The notes under the pieces were generated by a model. The model ran no database searches. It was not told the origin of the DNA and saw only the letters and a list, made by a program, of their open reading frames with translations. The position numbers were made by a program, and so were the translations under genes. A stretch of 64,000 nt of DNA from Streptomyces flavotricini (GTDB lineage: Bacteria; Actinomycetota; Actinomycetes; Streptomycetales; Streptomycetaceae), in the NCBI RefSeq assembly GCF_020639365.1, contig NZ_JAINUL010000001.1, forward strand, positions 5,632,620 to 5,696,619. The letters are read 5' to 3'. Positions 7,757-15,789 of the stretch are shown piece by piece (position 1 is the stretch's first letter; each line of letters starts with the position of its first letter).

Positions 7757-8284
7757 GTGGAGGGCGGCATGGAGAGCACTGGAATGAACACCGCGCCCGC
7801 GTCTTCGGGCTCGACCCCCGTCCCGGCCGCGACCGCCGTGGCGGTCGCCCCGGTCGCCGGGGTGGCTCCGGCCGGTCCGGTGGCTCCGGCCGTCGTCGCC
7901 GTCGCCCCGGCGGGCGCGGTGGGCCCGGCCGAGGCGCCGGACCTGGTGACCGTGCCCACCCGGCAGGGCCTGGAGGCCGTGGACATCATCCGCCGCGCCG
8001 CCAGCCTGGCCGGCGGGGTCGGACCGGTGCTGCACGACGGCTCCGGCGACACCCTCGGCTTCATCGTCCCGCCCGGCACCGCCGACGCCTGGGACATGCC
8101 GGGCAGCGCCTGCACCCAGACCAACGGACGCGGCATGCGCTTCGGCGACGTCTCGCCCACCGCCGGTGACACCGGCTGGCTGCTCCCCCCGGAAGCCGTC
8201 GGTCCGGTCACCGACCCGGAGGTGCTGCGCGCCGCGCTCGGCGAGGCCGCCCGCCTGATCGAGGCGGCGGACAACTGCCGCTGA
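7757..8284 (+). CDS. Conserved small protein with Ala/Pro/Val-rich N-terminus
   Basis: A 175-residue protein with two parts. The first ~55 residues are almost entirely Ala, Pro, Val, Gly and Thr. A compact C-terminal domain follows (about 60-175), containing DLVTVPTRQG, a Gly-rich turn, FIVPPGTADAW and TGWLLPP. I do not recognise the family. The GTG at 7757 is chosen because it sits 8 nt after an aggagggg site; TTG 7754 and ATG 7769 are alternatives. It is divergent from the NsdA-like regulator, which suggests a regulatory or developmental link by context only. Confidence 0.75.
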   Translation: MEGGMESTGMNTAPASSGSTPVPAATAVAVAPVAGVAPAGPVAPAVVAVAPAGAVGPAEAPDLVTVPTRQGLEAVDIIRRAASLAGGVGPVLHDGSGDTLGFIVPPGTADAWDMPGSACTQTNGRGMRFGDVSPTAGDTGWLLPPEAVGPVTDPEVLRAALGEAARLIEAADNCR

Positions 8285-8298
8285 CCGGCGACAATGGG

Positions 8299-9204
8299 GT
8301 GGTGGCAGGCAAGGGCAGAGGAAGCGGCAGCGGCGGCGGCAGGCAGCGCGGGCGCGGAGGCGGGAGCGCGGGCTCCGAGGCGGTCGTCGGGCGGGTGGAC
8401 GGCGGCACGGCGGAGCTGGCTCCCGACCGGGAGCGCGCCGAGGCCTGGACGCTGCTCATCGACGGGGCCCCGCAGTCGCATGTGGACCTGGGCGATCCGG
8501 GGTACCTGGACTTCGCCTACCAGCGCCGGATCGGCCACCTCATCGACCTCGTCGCACCCGCCCGGCAGCCCCTGAACGTGGTGCACCTGGGCGGCGGCGC
8601 GTTCACCCTCGCGCGCTACACGGCGGCCGCCCGGCCGCGCTCCACCCAGCAGGTCGTGGAGATCGACGCCGCGCTGGTGGCCTTCGTACGGCAGCACCTG
8701 CCGCTGGACCCGCAGGCGCGGGTCCGGGTCCGGGCGGTGGACGCGCGGGCGGGCCTGGCCAAGGTCCCGGACGGCTGGGCCGACCTGGTGATCGCGGACG
8801 TGTTCAGCGGCGCGCGGACCCCGGCCCACCTGACGAGCGCCGAGTTCCTGGACGACGTACGCCGGGCCCTGGCGCCCGGCGGGTGGTACGTGGCCAACCT
8901 CGCGGACGGTCCGCCGCTCGCGCACCTGAAGGGCCAGATCGCGACGGCCGCGTCGCGCTTCGAGCACCTGGCGCTGGCCGCCGACCCGGTGGTGTGGCGG
9001 GGGAAACGGTTCGGCAATGCGGTGCTGGTGGCCGCGGACCGGGAGCTGCCGGTCGCCGAGTTCACCCGCCGGGTCGCGAGCGATCCGCATCCCGGCCGGG
9101 TCGAGCAGGGGCGGGCCCTCGCGGACTTCGCGGGCGGCGCGGCGCCGGTCGCGGACGCCTCGGCGGTGGCCTCGCCGGAGCCCCCGCCGTCGGTCTTCCG
9201 CTGA
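8299..9204 (+). CDS. Spermidine-synthase-like Rossmann methyltransferase-fold protein
   Basis: A 301-residue protein. After a ~30-residue Gly/Arg/Ser-rich basic N-terminus comes a spermidine-synthase-type fold: DPGYLDFAYQRRI, the nucleotide-binding loop VVHLGGGAFTLARY near residue 95, the acidic end of strand 2 (VVEIDAALVAF) and VIADVFSGART. The catalytic Asp-Ser/Thr-x-Asp-Pro of true polyamine synthases is replaced by ADVFSG. It is therefore probably not a polyamine aminopropyltransferase but one of the fused or solo spermidine-synthase-like proteins of actinobacteria. The start is GTG 8299 or 8302, 14 nt after the preceding gene, so cotranscription is likely. Confidence 0.85.
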   Translation: MVAGKGRGSGSGGGRQRGRGGGSAGSEAVVGRVDGGTAELAPDRERAEAWTLLIDGAPQSHVDLGDPGYLDFAYQRRIGHLIDLVAPARQPLNVVHLGGGAFTLARYTAAARPRSTQQVVEIDAALVAFVRQHLPLDPQARVRVRAVDARAGLAKVPDGWADLVIADVFSGARTPAHLTSAEFLDDVRRALAPGGWYVANLADGPPLAHLKGQIATAASRFEHLALAADPVVWRGKRFGNAVLVAADRELPVAEFTRRVASDPHPGRVEQGRALADFAGGAAPVADASAVASPEPPPSVFR

Positions 9205-9337
9205 GGGGCGCGGTCCGTCGCGACACGCCCTCGTACGGATGACCTTGCGGTCCGATCACCCCGGGAGCGGGTATGTCTGCGAGTCGGATGCCCCGCCGGG
9301 GCGCCCGGACACCGTCAGGCAGCAGGGAGACAGGGAC

Positions 9338-9544
9338 ATGGCTCAGGGCACCGTCAAGTGGTTCAACGCGGAGAAGGGCTTCGGGTTCATCGCGCCCGAG
9401 GACGGCACCCCGGACGTCTTCGCCCACTTCAGCGAGATCCAGGGGACCGGATTCAAGGAGCTCCGGGAGAACGACAAGGTCGAGTACGACCTCGGCCAGA
9501 GCACGAAGGGGCCGCAGGCGACGAACATCAGCGTCATCCGCTGA
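9338..9544 (+). CDS. Cold-shock domain protein
   Basis: A 68-residue single OB-fold cold-shock protein. RNP1 (KGFGFI) and RNP2 (DVFAHF) are intact near residues 14-19 and 27-32, preceded by the canonical GTVKWFNAEKG. It binds single-stranded RNA or DNA as a chaperone or antiterminator. The ATG at 9338 lies behind an agggagacaggg site. Full length and complete, with a hairpin immediately downstream. Confidence 0.96.
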   Translation: MAQGTVKWFNAEKGFGFIAPEDGTPDVFAHFSEIQGTGFKELRENDKVEYDLGQSTKGPQATNISVIR

Positions 9545-9546
9545 CG

Positions 9547-9569
9547 GGCCGGGCGCCCCGGGCCCGGCC
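9547..9569 (+). terminator. Hairpin terminator after cold-shock gene
   Basis: An 8-bp GC stem (ggccgggc / gcccggcc, 9547-9554 with 9562-9569) with a 7-nt loop begins 2 nt after the cold-shock stop codon. It lies between two convergent genes and may serve both. Confidence 0.6.
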
Positions 9570-9587
9570 TGATCCAGAAGACGCCGC

Positions 9588-10130
9588 CTAGCCCTCGTAC
9601 GTCTCCACCAGCGGCGGGTGGCCGTTCCAGGTGCAGAAGACCGACATCTCCCGGCCCGCCTTCGTGAAGGTGACCCGGATCCAGTACGGCTGTTTCCACA
9701 CCTGCATCTGCCAGCCGGCGTCCGGCGTCGCCGAGACCAGCTCGGCCGAGGACGTCCCGAGGTCGAAGACCACGCGGCCGCCCGTGACCGGGTAGGCCTT
9801 CACCTTGCCCGGATCCCCGTCGCCCTGCTGCCCCTCCGGGCTCGGGCTCGGCGGGGCCGCCTTCTGCGCGGGCTTCGAGGGCGAGGCGCCGGCGGAGGGC
9901 GGAGCCGAGGGGGAGGCGGCGGACGGGGAGGGCGCGTCCGGGGACGGCCCGGCCGGGGGCGTCGCCGCGTCGTGCGTCGAGGAGGACAGCGGCTGCGTGG
10001 TGAGCGGCACCGCCAGCGGCGGATCGTAGGCCGTTCCGGACATGACCGTGTGCACGCCCCACCAGGACAGCGTCACCGCCGCCCCGGTCGCCAGCGTCCA
10101 GGCGAGTGCGTGAACAAGACCTCGGTGCAT
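9588..10130 (-). CDS. Membrane-anchored or secreted hypothetical protein
   Basis: A 180-residue protein with an N-terminal hydrophobic segment (LAWTLATGAAVTLSWWGV). A ~70-residue Pro/Ser/Ala linker follows, then a compact C-terminal domain of about 75 residues ending in WKQPYWIRVTFTK and FCTWNGHPPLV. The pattern fits an extracytoplasmic domain tethered by an uncleaved signal. I recognise no function. The ATG at 10130 faces the response regulator gene across an 80-bp divergent gap. Confidence 0.75.
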   Translation of the reverse strand: MHRGLVHALAWTLATGAAVTLSWWGVHTVMSGTAYDPPLAVPLTTQPLSSSTHDAATPPAGPSPDAPSPSAASPSAPPSAGASPSKPAQKAAPPSPSPEGQQGDGDPGKVKAYPVTGGRVVFDLGTSSAELVSATPDAGWQMQVWKQPYWIRVTFTKAGREMSVFCTWNGHPPLVETYEG

Positions 10131-10209
10131 GAAGGCACATACTGCACCACGCGTCCGGGAAGCGGCCCGACACCCCGCCGGGTCCCCCGAATGGACTACG
10201 GTGCGGCCC

Positions 10210-10899
10210 ATGGCAAGTGTGCTCGTGGTCGAGGACGACCAGTTCGTACGTTCCGCCCTGATCCGGCACCTGACCGAGGCCTCGCACACCGTGCGGAGCG
10301 TCGGTACGGCCCTGGAGGCGCTGCGCGAGGTCGCCCACCACCGGTTCGACGTGGTCATCCTCGACCTCGGGCTGCCCGACCTCGACGGGTCGGAGGCGCT
10401 GAAGATGCTGCGCGGCATCACCGACGTACCGGTGATCATCGCCACCGCGCGCGACGACGAGGCCGAGATCGTCCGGCTCCTCAACGACGGCGCCGACGAC
10501 TACCTGACCAAGCCCTTCTCCGTGGAGCACCTCTCCGCCCGCATGTCCGCCGTCCTGCGCCGTGCCCGCGCGGCCGCCGGGGCCGAGCCCCCCTCGCGCG
10601 TACTGCGGGTGGGCGGGCTGGCCATCGACCCGCTGCGGCGCCAGGCCGAGCTGGACGGGGCCGTACTGGACCTCACGCGGCGGGAGTTCGACCTGCTGGC
10701 CTTCCTCGCCGGGCGGCCCGGGGTGGTCGTGGCCCGGCGCGAGCTGCTCGCCGAGGTCTGGCAGCAGTCGTACGGGGACGACCAGACGATCGACGTGCAC
10801 CTGTCCTGGCTGCGCCGCAAACTGGGCGAAACGGCCGCCCGGCCGCGGTACTTGCACACCCTGCGGGGGGTCGGCGTCAAGCTGGAGCCGCCCCGGTGA
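10210..10899 (+). CDS. OmpR-family response regulator
   Basis: A 229-residue two-domain response regulator. The receiver domain has the acidic pair in VVEDDQ, phospho-acceptor Asp in VVILDLGLPDLDG (about 54), Thr in IATARDD and Lys in YLTKPFS. The C-terminal winged helix carries LTRREFDLLAFLA and DDQTIDVHLSWLRRKLG, typical of the OmpR/PhoB class. It lies 25 bp upstream of the histidine kinase gene and forms a two-component operon with it. The input signal is unknown. Confidence 0.95.
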   Translation: MASVLVVEDDQFVRSALIRHLTEASHTVRSVGTALEALREVAHHRFDVVILDLGLPDLDGSEALKMLRGITDVPVIIATARDDEAEIVRLLNDGADDYLTKPFSVEHLSARMSAVLRRARAAAGAEPPSRVLRVGGLAIDPLRRQAELDGAVLDLTRREFDLLAFLAGRPGVVVARRELLAEVWQQSYGDDQTIDVHLSWLRRKLGETAARPRYLHTLRGVGVKLEPPR

Positions 10900-10924
10900 G
10901 CGCGGTGGACGCGGTGGGCGCGCG

Positions 10925-12316
10925 ATGAGATGGGCGCTGGTCAAGGTGTGCCTCGCGGTCACGGCCATGGTGGTCGTGGCCTTCGCCGTGCCGCTCGGGC
11001 TCGTCGTCCAGGAGATGGCCCGCGACCGGGCCTTCTCCAACGCCGAACGGCAGGCCGCCACGATCGGGCCGACCCTGTCCATCACCACCGACCCCGGTCA
11101 GCTGCGCAAGGCCGTCGAGTCCACGCAGATGGGCGCGGCCCAGCGGATGGCGGTCCACGTGCCCTCGATCGGGGGCGGCGCACCCGTCGAGATCGGCACC
11201 ACGCGGGCCGGGTCGCACGCCGTGGAGGAGACCCGGCGGATGGGGCGGGCGATGACGGCCCGGCTGGCCGGGGGCGGTTCGGCGCTGCTCCAGCCGACCG
11301 CGCTCGGCTCGGGGGACATCGCCGTCGTGGAGATCTTCGTACCGGAGAGCGAGGTCAGCAACGGCGTCGCGACGGCCTGGGTGGTGCTCGCGGGGGTCGG
11401 CCTGGCGCTGATCGTGGGCTCCGTGGCGGTCGCCGACCGGCTCGGCGCCCGGCTGGTGCGGCCGGCCGAGCGGCTCGCGGACGCCGCGCACCAGCTGGGC
11501 GAGGGCCGGCTGGGGGCGCGGGTGCCGGAGGACGGGCCGAAGGAACTGCGCTCGGCGGCCGTCGCGTTCAACTCGATGGCGGACCAGGTGGTGGAACTCC
11601 TCGCCAACGAGCGGGAGCTGGCCGCCGACCTCTCGCACCGGCTGCGGACGCCGCTGACGGTGCTGCGGCTCAACGCGGCCTCGCTCGGCGACGGGCCGGC
11701 CGCCGAGCAGACCCGGGCGGCGGTGGAGCAGCTGGAGCGGGAGGTCGACACGATCATCCGTACCGCCCGTGAGCAGCGCGCTCCGGCGTCCGGCGCGGCC
11801 GGCGGCGGGGGCGGGGCGGGCTGCGACGCCTCGGAGGTGATCCGCGACCGCATGGCCTTCTGGTCGGCGCTGGCGGAGGACGAGGGCCGCGAGGTGCGCC
11901 TCGCGGGGGTGGACCGCACGGTGCGGCTCCCGGTCGCCCGGCCGGAGCTCGCGGCAGCCCTCGACGCCCTGCTCGGCAACGTGTTCCGGCACACCCCGGA
12001 GGGCACCCCGTTCGCGGTGGACGTGCACGACGCCGGGGACGCGGTCATTGTGCTCGTCTCGGACGCGGGCCCCGGGATCGCCGATCCGGACGCGGCGCTG
12101 CGGCGCGGCAACGACGGCGGGCGGGACGGCTCGACGGGGCTCGGGCTGGACATCGTGCGCCGGGTCGCGGAGTCGACGGGCGGAGACGTGCGGATCGGGC
12201 GCTCGATGCTCGGAGGGACCGAGGTCCGGGTGTGGATCGCCCTGGACGACCGGGCGCGGGGCGGCTCGGGCGGCGTACGGACGCGCCGGGTGAGCCGGCG
12301 CAAGCGGCGCGGCTGA
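10925..12316 (+). CDS. Sensor histidine kinase
   Basis: A 463-residue membrane kinase. Transmembrane helices lie at about 5-27 and 155-180 and flank an ~125-residue extracytoplasmic sensor. A HAMP linker follows, then the H-box ADLSHRLRTPLTVL, N-box GNVFRHT, G1 DAGPGI and G2 GSTGLGLDIV. A Gly-rich break separates the dimerisation and ATPase domains. The C-terminus is very basic (TRRVSRRKRRG). It is the partner of the response regulator encoded directly upstream. Confidence 0.94.
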   Translation: MRWALVKVCLAVTAMVVVAFAVPLGLVVQEMARDRAFSNAERQAATIGPTLSITTDPGQLRKAVESTQMGAAQRMAVHVPSIGGGAPVEIGTTRAGSHAVEETRRMGRAMTARLAGGGSALLQPTALGSGDIAVVEIFVPESEVSNGVATAWVVLAGVGLALIVGSVAVADRLGARLVRPAERLADAAHQLGEGRLGARVPEDGPKELRSAAVAFNSMADQVVELLANERELAADLSHRLRTPLTVLRLNAASLGDGPAAEQTRAAVEQLEREVDTIIRTAREQRAPASGAAGGGGGAGCDASEVIRDRMAFWSALAEDEGREVRLAGVDRTVRLPVARPELAAALDALLGNVFRHTPEGTPFAVDVHDAGDAVIVLVSDAGPGIADPDAALRRGNDGGRDGSTGLGLDIVRRVAESTGGDVRIGRSMLGGTEVRVWIALDDRARGGSGGVRTRRVSRRKRRG

Positions 12317-12380
12317 CGCGTACCGTACGGGGGTTGTTGCTCGTCCTTCGTCCCTTCCCTCGAACGGAATGGAACCGGTC

Positions 12381-13055
12381 ATGCGCTATGCAGTCCTCGG
12401 CACCGGCATCGTCGGCCGTACGGTGGCCGCCCGCCTCGCCTCCCTCGGCCACGAGGTGGTCATCGGCACCCGGGATCCCGAGGTCACCCTCGCCCGTACC
12501 GAGTACGCCGAATGGCAGTCGGCCAACCCGCAGGTCGGCCTCGCCTCCTTCCCCGACGCCGCCCGGCACGGAGACGTCCTGGTCAACGCCACCGGCGGGC
12601 AGGTCAGCGTGGCCGCCCTGACGGAGGCGGACGCCGCGCACCTGGACGGGAAGGTGCTGATCGACATCGCCAACCCGCTGGACTTCTCGCACGGGTTCCC
12701 GCCCACCCTCGACCCGGTGGACGACGACAGCCTGGGCGAACTGCTCCAGCGGACCTTCCCGGGGCTGCGGGTGGTCAAGACGCTGAACACGATGAACTGC
12801 CAGGTCATGGTCGAACCGGCGCGGGTGCCGGGCGAACACAACGTGTTCCTGTCGGGCGAGGACGCCGATGCCAAGAAGTCCGTACGCGAACTCCTCCACT
12901 CCTTCGGCTGGCCGGAGGAGAGCATCCTCGACCTCGGAGGGATCGAGTCGGCCCGCGGTACGGAGATGCTCCTGCCCGTCTGGCTCCGTCTGATGGGGAC
13001 GCTCGGGCACGCGGACTTCAACTTCCACATCCAGGGCGCGACGGCGGGCGACTGA
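12381..13055 (+). CDS. NADPH:F420 reductase-like NAD(P)-binding protein
   Basis: A 224-residue Rossmann protein of the F420H2:NADP+ oxidoreductase type. The N-terminal dinucleotide loop reads YAVLGTGIVGRTVAARL, followed by VVIGTRDP, where the basic residue favours NADP. Further conserved segments are VLINATGG-like DVLVNATGG, DIANPLDF and VKTLNTMNC. It probably moves hydride between NADPH and F420 or a related cofactor. ATG 12369, four codons upstream, is an equally possible start. Confidence 0.85.
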   Translation: MRYAVLGTGIVGRTVAARLASLGHEVVIGTRDPEVTLARTEYAEWQSANPQVGLASFPDAARHGDVLVNATGGQVSVAALTEADAAHLDGKVLIDIANPLDFSHGFPPTLDPVDDDSLGELLQRTFPGLRVVKTLNTMNCQVMVEPARVPGEHNVFLSGEDADAKKSVRELLHSFGWPEESILDLGGIESARGTEMLLPVWLRLMGTLGHADFNFHIQGATAGD

Positions 13056-13082
13056 GGACGTCCGGGGCGGCGCGGGGCCCCG

Positions 13083-13106
13083 GCCGGCGCCGGCGCCGGC
13101 GCCGGC
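13083..13106. repeat. Four tandem copies of self-complementary gccggc
   Basis: Four perfect head-to-tail copies of the 6-bp palindrome gccggc lie in the intergenic region 13056-13214, followed by further G/C-rich degenerate repeats up to about 13140. Any two units can pair, so alternative hairpins or strand slippage are expected. No gene is seen here. Confidence 0.85.
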
Positions 13107-13214
13107 GCGGGTGCGGGTGCCGCGGCCGGTGCCTCGGCCGGGGCCGGATGGGCGAGGAGAGGTTGCCGGTGCCGGTGGCCCGGCCGAGTGTGGGCCCGAC
13201 GGAAGGAGTCAGGC

Positions 13215-13511
13215 ATGAGAGTCATGCTCCGGGCCCACATCGACACGCAGGCCGGCAATGAGGCCACCAGGGCCGGCACCCTGCCCCAGGCCATGAAGAA
13301 GCTCATGGAGAAGGTCAAGCCGGAGGCAGCGTACTTCGGCCCCTCCGAGGGCGTCCGGAGCTGCTGGATCGTCTTCGACATGCAGGACAGCGCGGAGATG
13401 CCGGCGCTGCTCGAAGGGCTCTTCACGGAGCTGAACGCCGAGATCGAGATCAGCCCGGTGATGAACGCGGAGGACCTGGCGAAGGGGCTCTCGCAGATGC
13501 AGGGCGCGTAG
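13215..13511 (+). CDS. Small DUF3303-like protein
   Basis: A 98-residue alpha/beta protein (MRVMLRAHID, then AAYFGPSEGVRSCWIVFDM, then a C-terminal EIEISPVMNAEDL). It resembles the small dimeric ferredoxin-like-barrel proteins found widely in Streptomyces. The family label is tentative and no catalytic residues can be named. The ATG follows a very strong ggaaggag site at 13201-13208, implying good expression. Confidence 0.8.
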   Translation: MRVMLRAHIDTQAGNEATRAGTLPQAMKKLMEKVKPEAAYFGPSEGVRSCWIVFDMQDSAEMPALLEGLFTELNAEIEISPVMNAEDLAKGLSQMQGA

Positions 13512-13534
13512 CGCCCGTACGCGACCGTGCCCGG

Positions 13535-13575
13535 CCGGCGGCCGCCACCGCGAACGACGCGGAGGCGGCCGCCGG
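13535..13575. terminator. Bidirectional hairpin between convergent genes
   Basis: A perfect 12-bp stem (13535-13546 with 13564-13575) encloses a 17-nt loop. It separates the small protein gene from the convergent marR-family gene and can terminate both. Confidence 0.75.
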
Positions 13576-13590
13576 TGCGTGTACGAGGGA

Positions 13591-14097
13591 TCAGCCGCCG
13601 GAGTTCAGGCGCTGTGCCTGGGCGCGGCCGACCTCGGCGGCGCGGTGCAGGTAGTCGGCGATGACGGCGAGTTCGGAGTCGGAGTAGCCCTCCAGGACGG
13701 CGCCGAAGGCCCGGCCGGGGGTCTCCCAGGCCTCGCCGATCCGGCGGCGGGCCTCGGGGACGAGGGCGACCAGGGAGCGGCGCCGGTCGCGGGGGTCGGC
13801 GAGGCGCTCGACGATGCCGGCCTTGACCAGCCGGTCCACGAGGCGGGTCGCGGAGCCGGAGGTCAGGCCGGTGAGGCGGGCGATGTCCCCGGTGCTGACG
13901 GGACCGGGTTCCATGTCGAGGAGCGCGACGCACTGCATGTCCGTGGGGTGCAGGCCGACGTGGTCGGCCATCGCCTGCGTGAAGAACGAGTAGTCGGCGT
14001 AGTGCCGCTGGCTCTCGGTGACGATGCGCGCCAGGAGTTCGGCGCGGCTCCACTCATCGGGGGCGGCGTCACTCGAACGAGGGGAATCGGTTGACAT
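13591..14097 (-). CDS. MarR-family transcriptional regulator
   Basis: A 168-residue winged-helix regulator. The recognition region is visible as ALLDMEPGPVSTGDIARLTG, then SGSATRLVDRLVKAGIVERL, then the wing DPRDRRRSLVALV, which is classic MarR. The ATG at 14097 has a ggag site; an ATG 12 nt upstream has a weaker one. It is divergent from the NmrA-like gene, and two palindromic elements lie between them. It is therefore probably an autorepressor that also controls that neighbour in response to a small phenolic or oxidative ligand. Confidence 0.92.
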   Translation of the reverse strand: MSTDSPRSSDAAPDEWSRAELLARIVTESQRHYADYSFFTQAMADHVGLHPTDMQCVALLDMEPGPVSTGDIARLTGLTSGSATRLVDRLVKAGIVERLADPRDRRRSLVALVPEARRRIGEAWETPGRAFGAVLEGYSDSELAVIADYLHRAAEVGRAQAQRLNSGG

Positions 14098-14121
14098 CGG
14101 CTTCTCCATGCCTGAAATTTA

Positions 14122-14136
14122 TCTGCGTGGCGCAGA
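14122..14136. promoter_or_regulatory. Palindromic operator between marR and NmrA-like gene
   Basis: A perfect inverted repeat (tctgcg, 3-nt spacer, cgcaga) lies between the divergent start codons. A related imperfect copy follows at about 14146-14160 (gtgcag, aat, ctgtgc). The positions suit binding of the MarR protein encoded next to it. Confidence 0.55.
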
Positions 14137-14216
14137 GTATTTGTGGTGCAGAATCTGTGCCGCGTACTCATCTTAGCGTGGACACCGTCCACATGAACAG
14201 GAAGCAGGAACCCGTC

Positions 14217-15038
14217 ATGTCGATCCTCGTCACCGGTGCCCGCGGCTCCGTCGCCCGCGGTCTCGTCTCCCTCCTCGCCGCCCGCGCCGTCCCTCACCGC
14301 CTCGCCTCCCGCGAGCCGGACACGCCGGACACCGTCCGCTGTGACCTGGGAGATCCCGCGACCTTCCCGGGCGCTTTGGCCGGAGCGCGGTCCGTCTTCC
14401 TCTACGCCGAGGCCTCCGCCGTCGACGCCTTCGTCAAGGAGGCCGTCGCCGCCGGAGTCGAGCACGTCGTGCTCCTGTCCTCCTCCTCGGTGCTCGCCCC
14501 CGGCGCCGCCGACAGCCCGCTGGCTGCCGCCCATCTCGCCGTCGAGGAGGCCCTGCTGGGCTCCCCGCTGCGCACCACCCTGTTGCGCCCCGGCTCCTTT
14601 GCGAGCAATGCCCTCGGCTGGGCCCGGTCGCTGAAGTCCGGCCGCCCGGTCCACCTGCCCCACCCGGGCTCGCACGGTGACCCGGTCCATGAGGCCGACC
14701 TCGCCGAGGCCGCGTTCGCCGTCCTCACCGACCCGGCCCTCGCCGGCCGCGCGTACCACCTGACGGGACCGCAGTCGCTGACGTTCGCGACCCAACTCGC
14801 GATACTCGGGCGGGTCCTGGGCACCCCCGCACCGTTCGAGGCCGTCACCGCCGAGCAGTGGAAGGCCGAGGTCGACGGGTACATCCCCGGCCCCTACGCT
14901 GACGCGCTCCTCGAATACTGGGCCGCCGGCGACGGGATACCGGCCGAGATCACCGACGCCGTCGAGCACCTCACGGGCCACCCGGCCCGTACCTTCGAAG
15001 CGTGGGCCCACGACCACGCGGAGGCCTTCCGCGGCTAG
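14217..15038 (+). CDS. NmrA-like NAD(P)H-binding protein / quinone-reductase-like
   Basis: A 273-residue atypical short-chain dehydrogenase. The dinucleotide loop is at the very start (LVTGARGSVARGLVSLL), with later VFLYAEASAVDAF, VVLLSSSSVL and LRPGSFASNALGW segments as in NmrA/QOR2-type proteins. It likely senses or reduces quinones or other electrophiles using NADPH. The ATG at 14217 follows an aggaagcagg-type site; ATG 14193 is an alternative. It is divergent from the MarR regulator, which probably controls it. Confidence 0.85.
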   Translation: MSILVTGARGSVARGLVSLLAARAVPHRLASREPDTPDTVRCDLGDPATFPGALAGARSVFLYAEASAVDAFVKEAVAAGVEHVVLLSSSSVLAPGAADSPLAAAHLAVEEALLGSPLRTTLLRPGSFASNALGWARSLKSGRPVHLPHPGSHGDPVHEADLAEAAFAVLTDPALAGRAYHLTGPQSLTFATQLAILGRVLGTPAPFEAVTAEQWKAEVDGYIPGPYADALLEYWAAGDGIPAEITDAVEHLTGHPARTFEAWAHDHAEAFRG

Positions 15039-15077
15039 GGCGCGTGCCGGGCGTCGCGGGGCAGGCGGGACTTTGCG

Positions 15078-15097
15078 GACACCCCCCATGGGGTGTC
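15078..15097 (+). terminator. Hairpin terminator after NmrA-like gene
   Basis: An 8-bp perfect stem (gacacccc / ggggtgtc) with a 4-nt loop, followed by ttgt, lies 40 bp downstream of the stop codon. Confidence 0.6.
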
Positions 15098-15152
15098 TTG
15101 TCGATCGAGCCCGGCCAGACGGGGCTTTGACGACACGACCTAGGGTGTCGGG

Positions 15153-15770
15153 ATGCAGAGGATCGGTGTGGCGGGGAGTGCGGAGGGGGGCGTGGCGGTG
15201 CGGCCGCGGCGGACGGCGAACACCCTGTTCTGGGCGGCTCTGATACCCACGGCGGCCACGGCGGGCGGCTTCGGCAGCCAGTACCCCTACGGCATGTTGT
15301 GGGTCGGCGTCCTGATCGTCCTCGCCGCCGCGGCAGCGGGGGCGATCGTGGCGGGCTCGGTCTGGAGGCGGGCGGGCGCCGCCACCCTGGTGGGCTTCGC
15401 CGTCTTCGCGCTGGGGCTGTTCGCCGGGTCCAACCTCAACGAGACGTACCTCAAGCAGCTGGGCGAAGGCACGGGCGCGGTGGTCGTGGAGGCGGGGGAG
15501 CGGGTCAACGTCAGGGGCGACGTACGGCACTTCTGCCGAGTCCTCGACGATTCGGGGAGCCGCGCGGAGCTGGGCGACATCCAGAACTGCCACGGCCAGT
15601 TCGCTACGGGGCGGCGCGTCGTCCTCTTCGAGGACCGGCTGGGCGGCCTGGATCCGTGGATCGAGGCCGGTGACGACCGTGCCGTCGACCCCGTCGGCCT
15701 GGGCATCACCGCGGGCCTCTACGTCCTGACCGCCGCGACCCTCCTCTACGCGGGCCAACGCCGCCGCTGA
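15153..15770 (+). CDS. Small membrane protein with extracytoplasmic Cys pair
   Basis: A 205-residue protein with hydrophobic segments at about 25-40, 48-66, 73-90 and near the C-terminus (about 184-200). The region 95-175 lies between them and is presumably outside the membrane. It contains two cysteines (HFCRVL and IQNCHGQ) that could form a disulfide. The family is unknown. The ATG lies a few bases after a possible promoter, so the leader may be very short. Confidence 0.7.
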   Translation: MQRIGVAGSAEGGVAVRPRRTANTLFWAALIPTAATAGGFGSQYPYGMLWVGVLIVLAAAAAGAIVAGSVWRRAGAATLVGFAVFALGLFAGSNLNETYLKQLGEGTGAVVVEAGERVNVRGDVRHFCRVLDDSGSRAELGDIQNCHGQFATGRRVVLFEDRLGGLDPWIEAGDDRAVDPVGLGITAGLYVLTAATLLYAGQRRR

Positions 15771-15789
15771 GCCGCCTCCCGAGCAGCGT

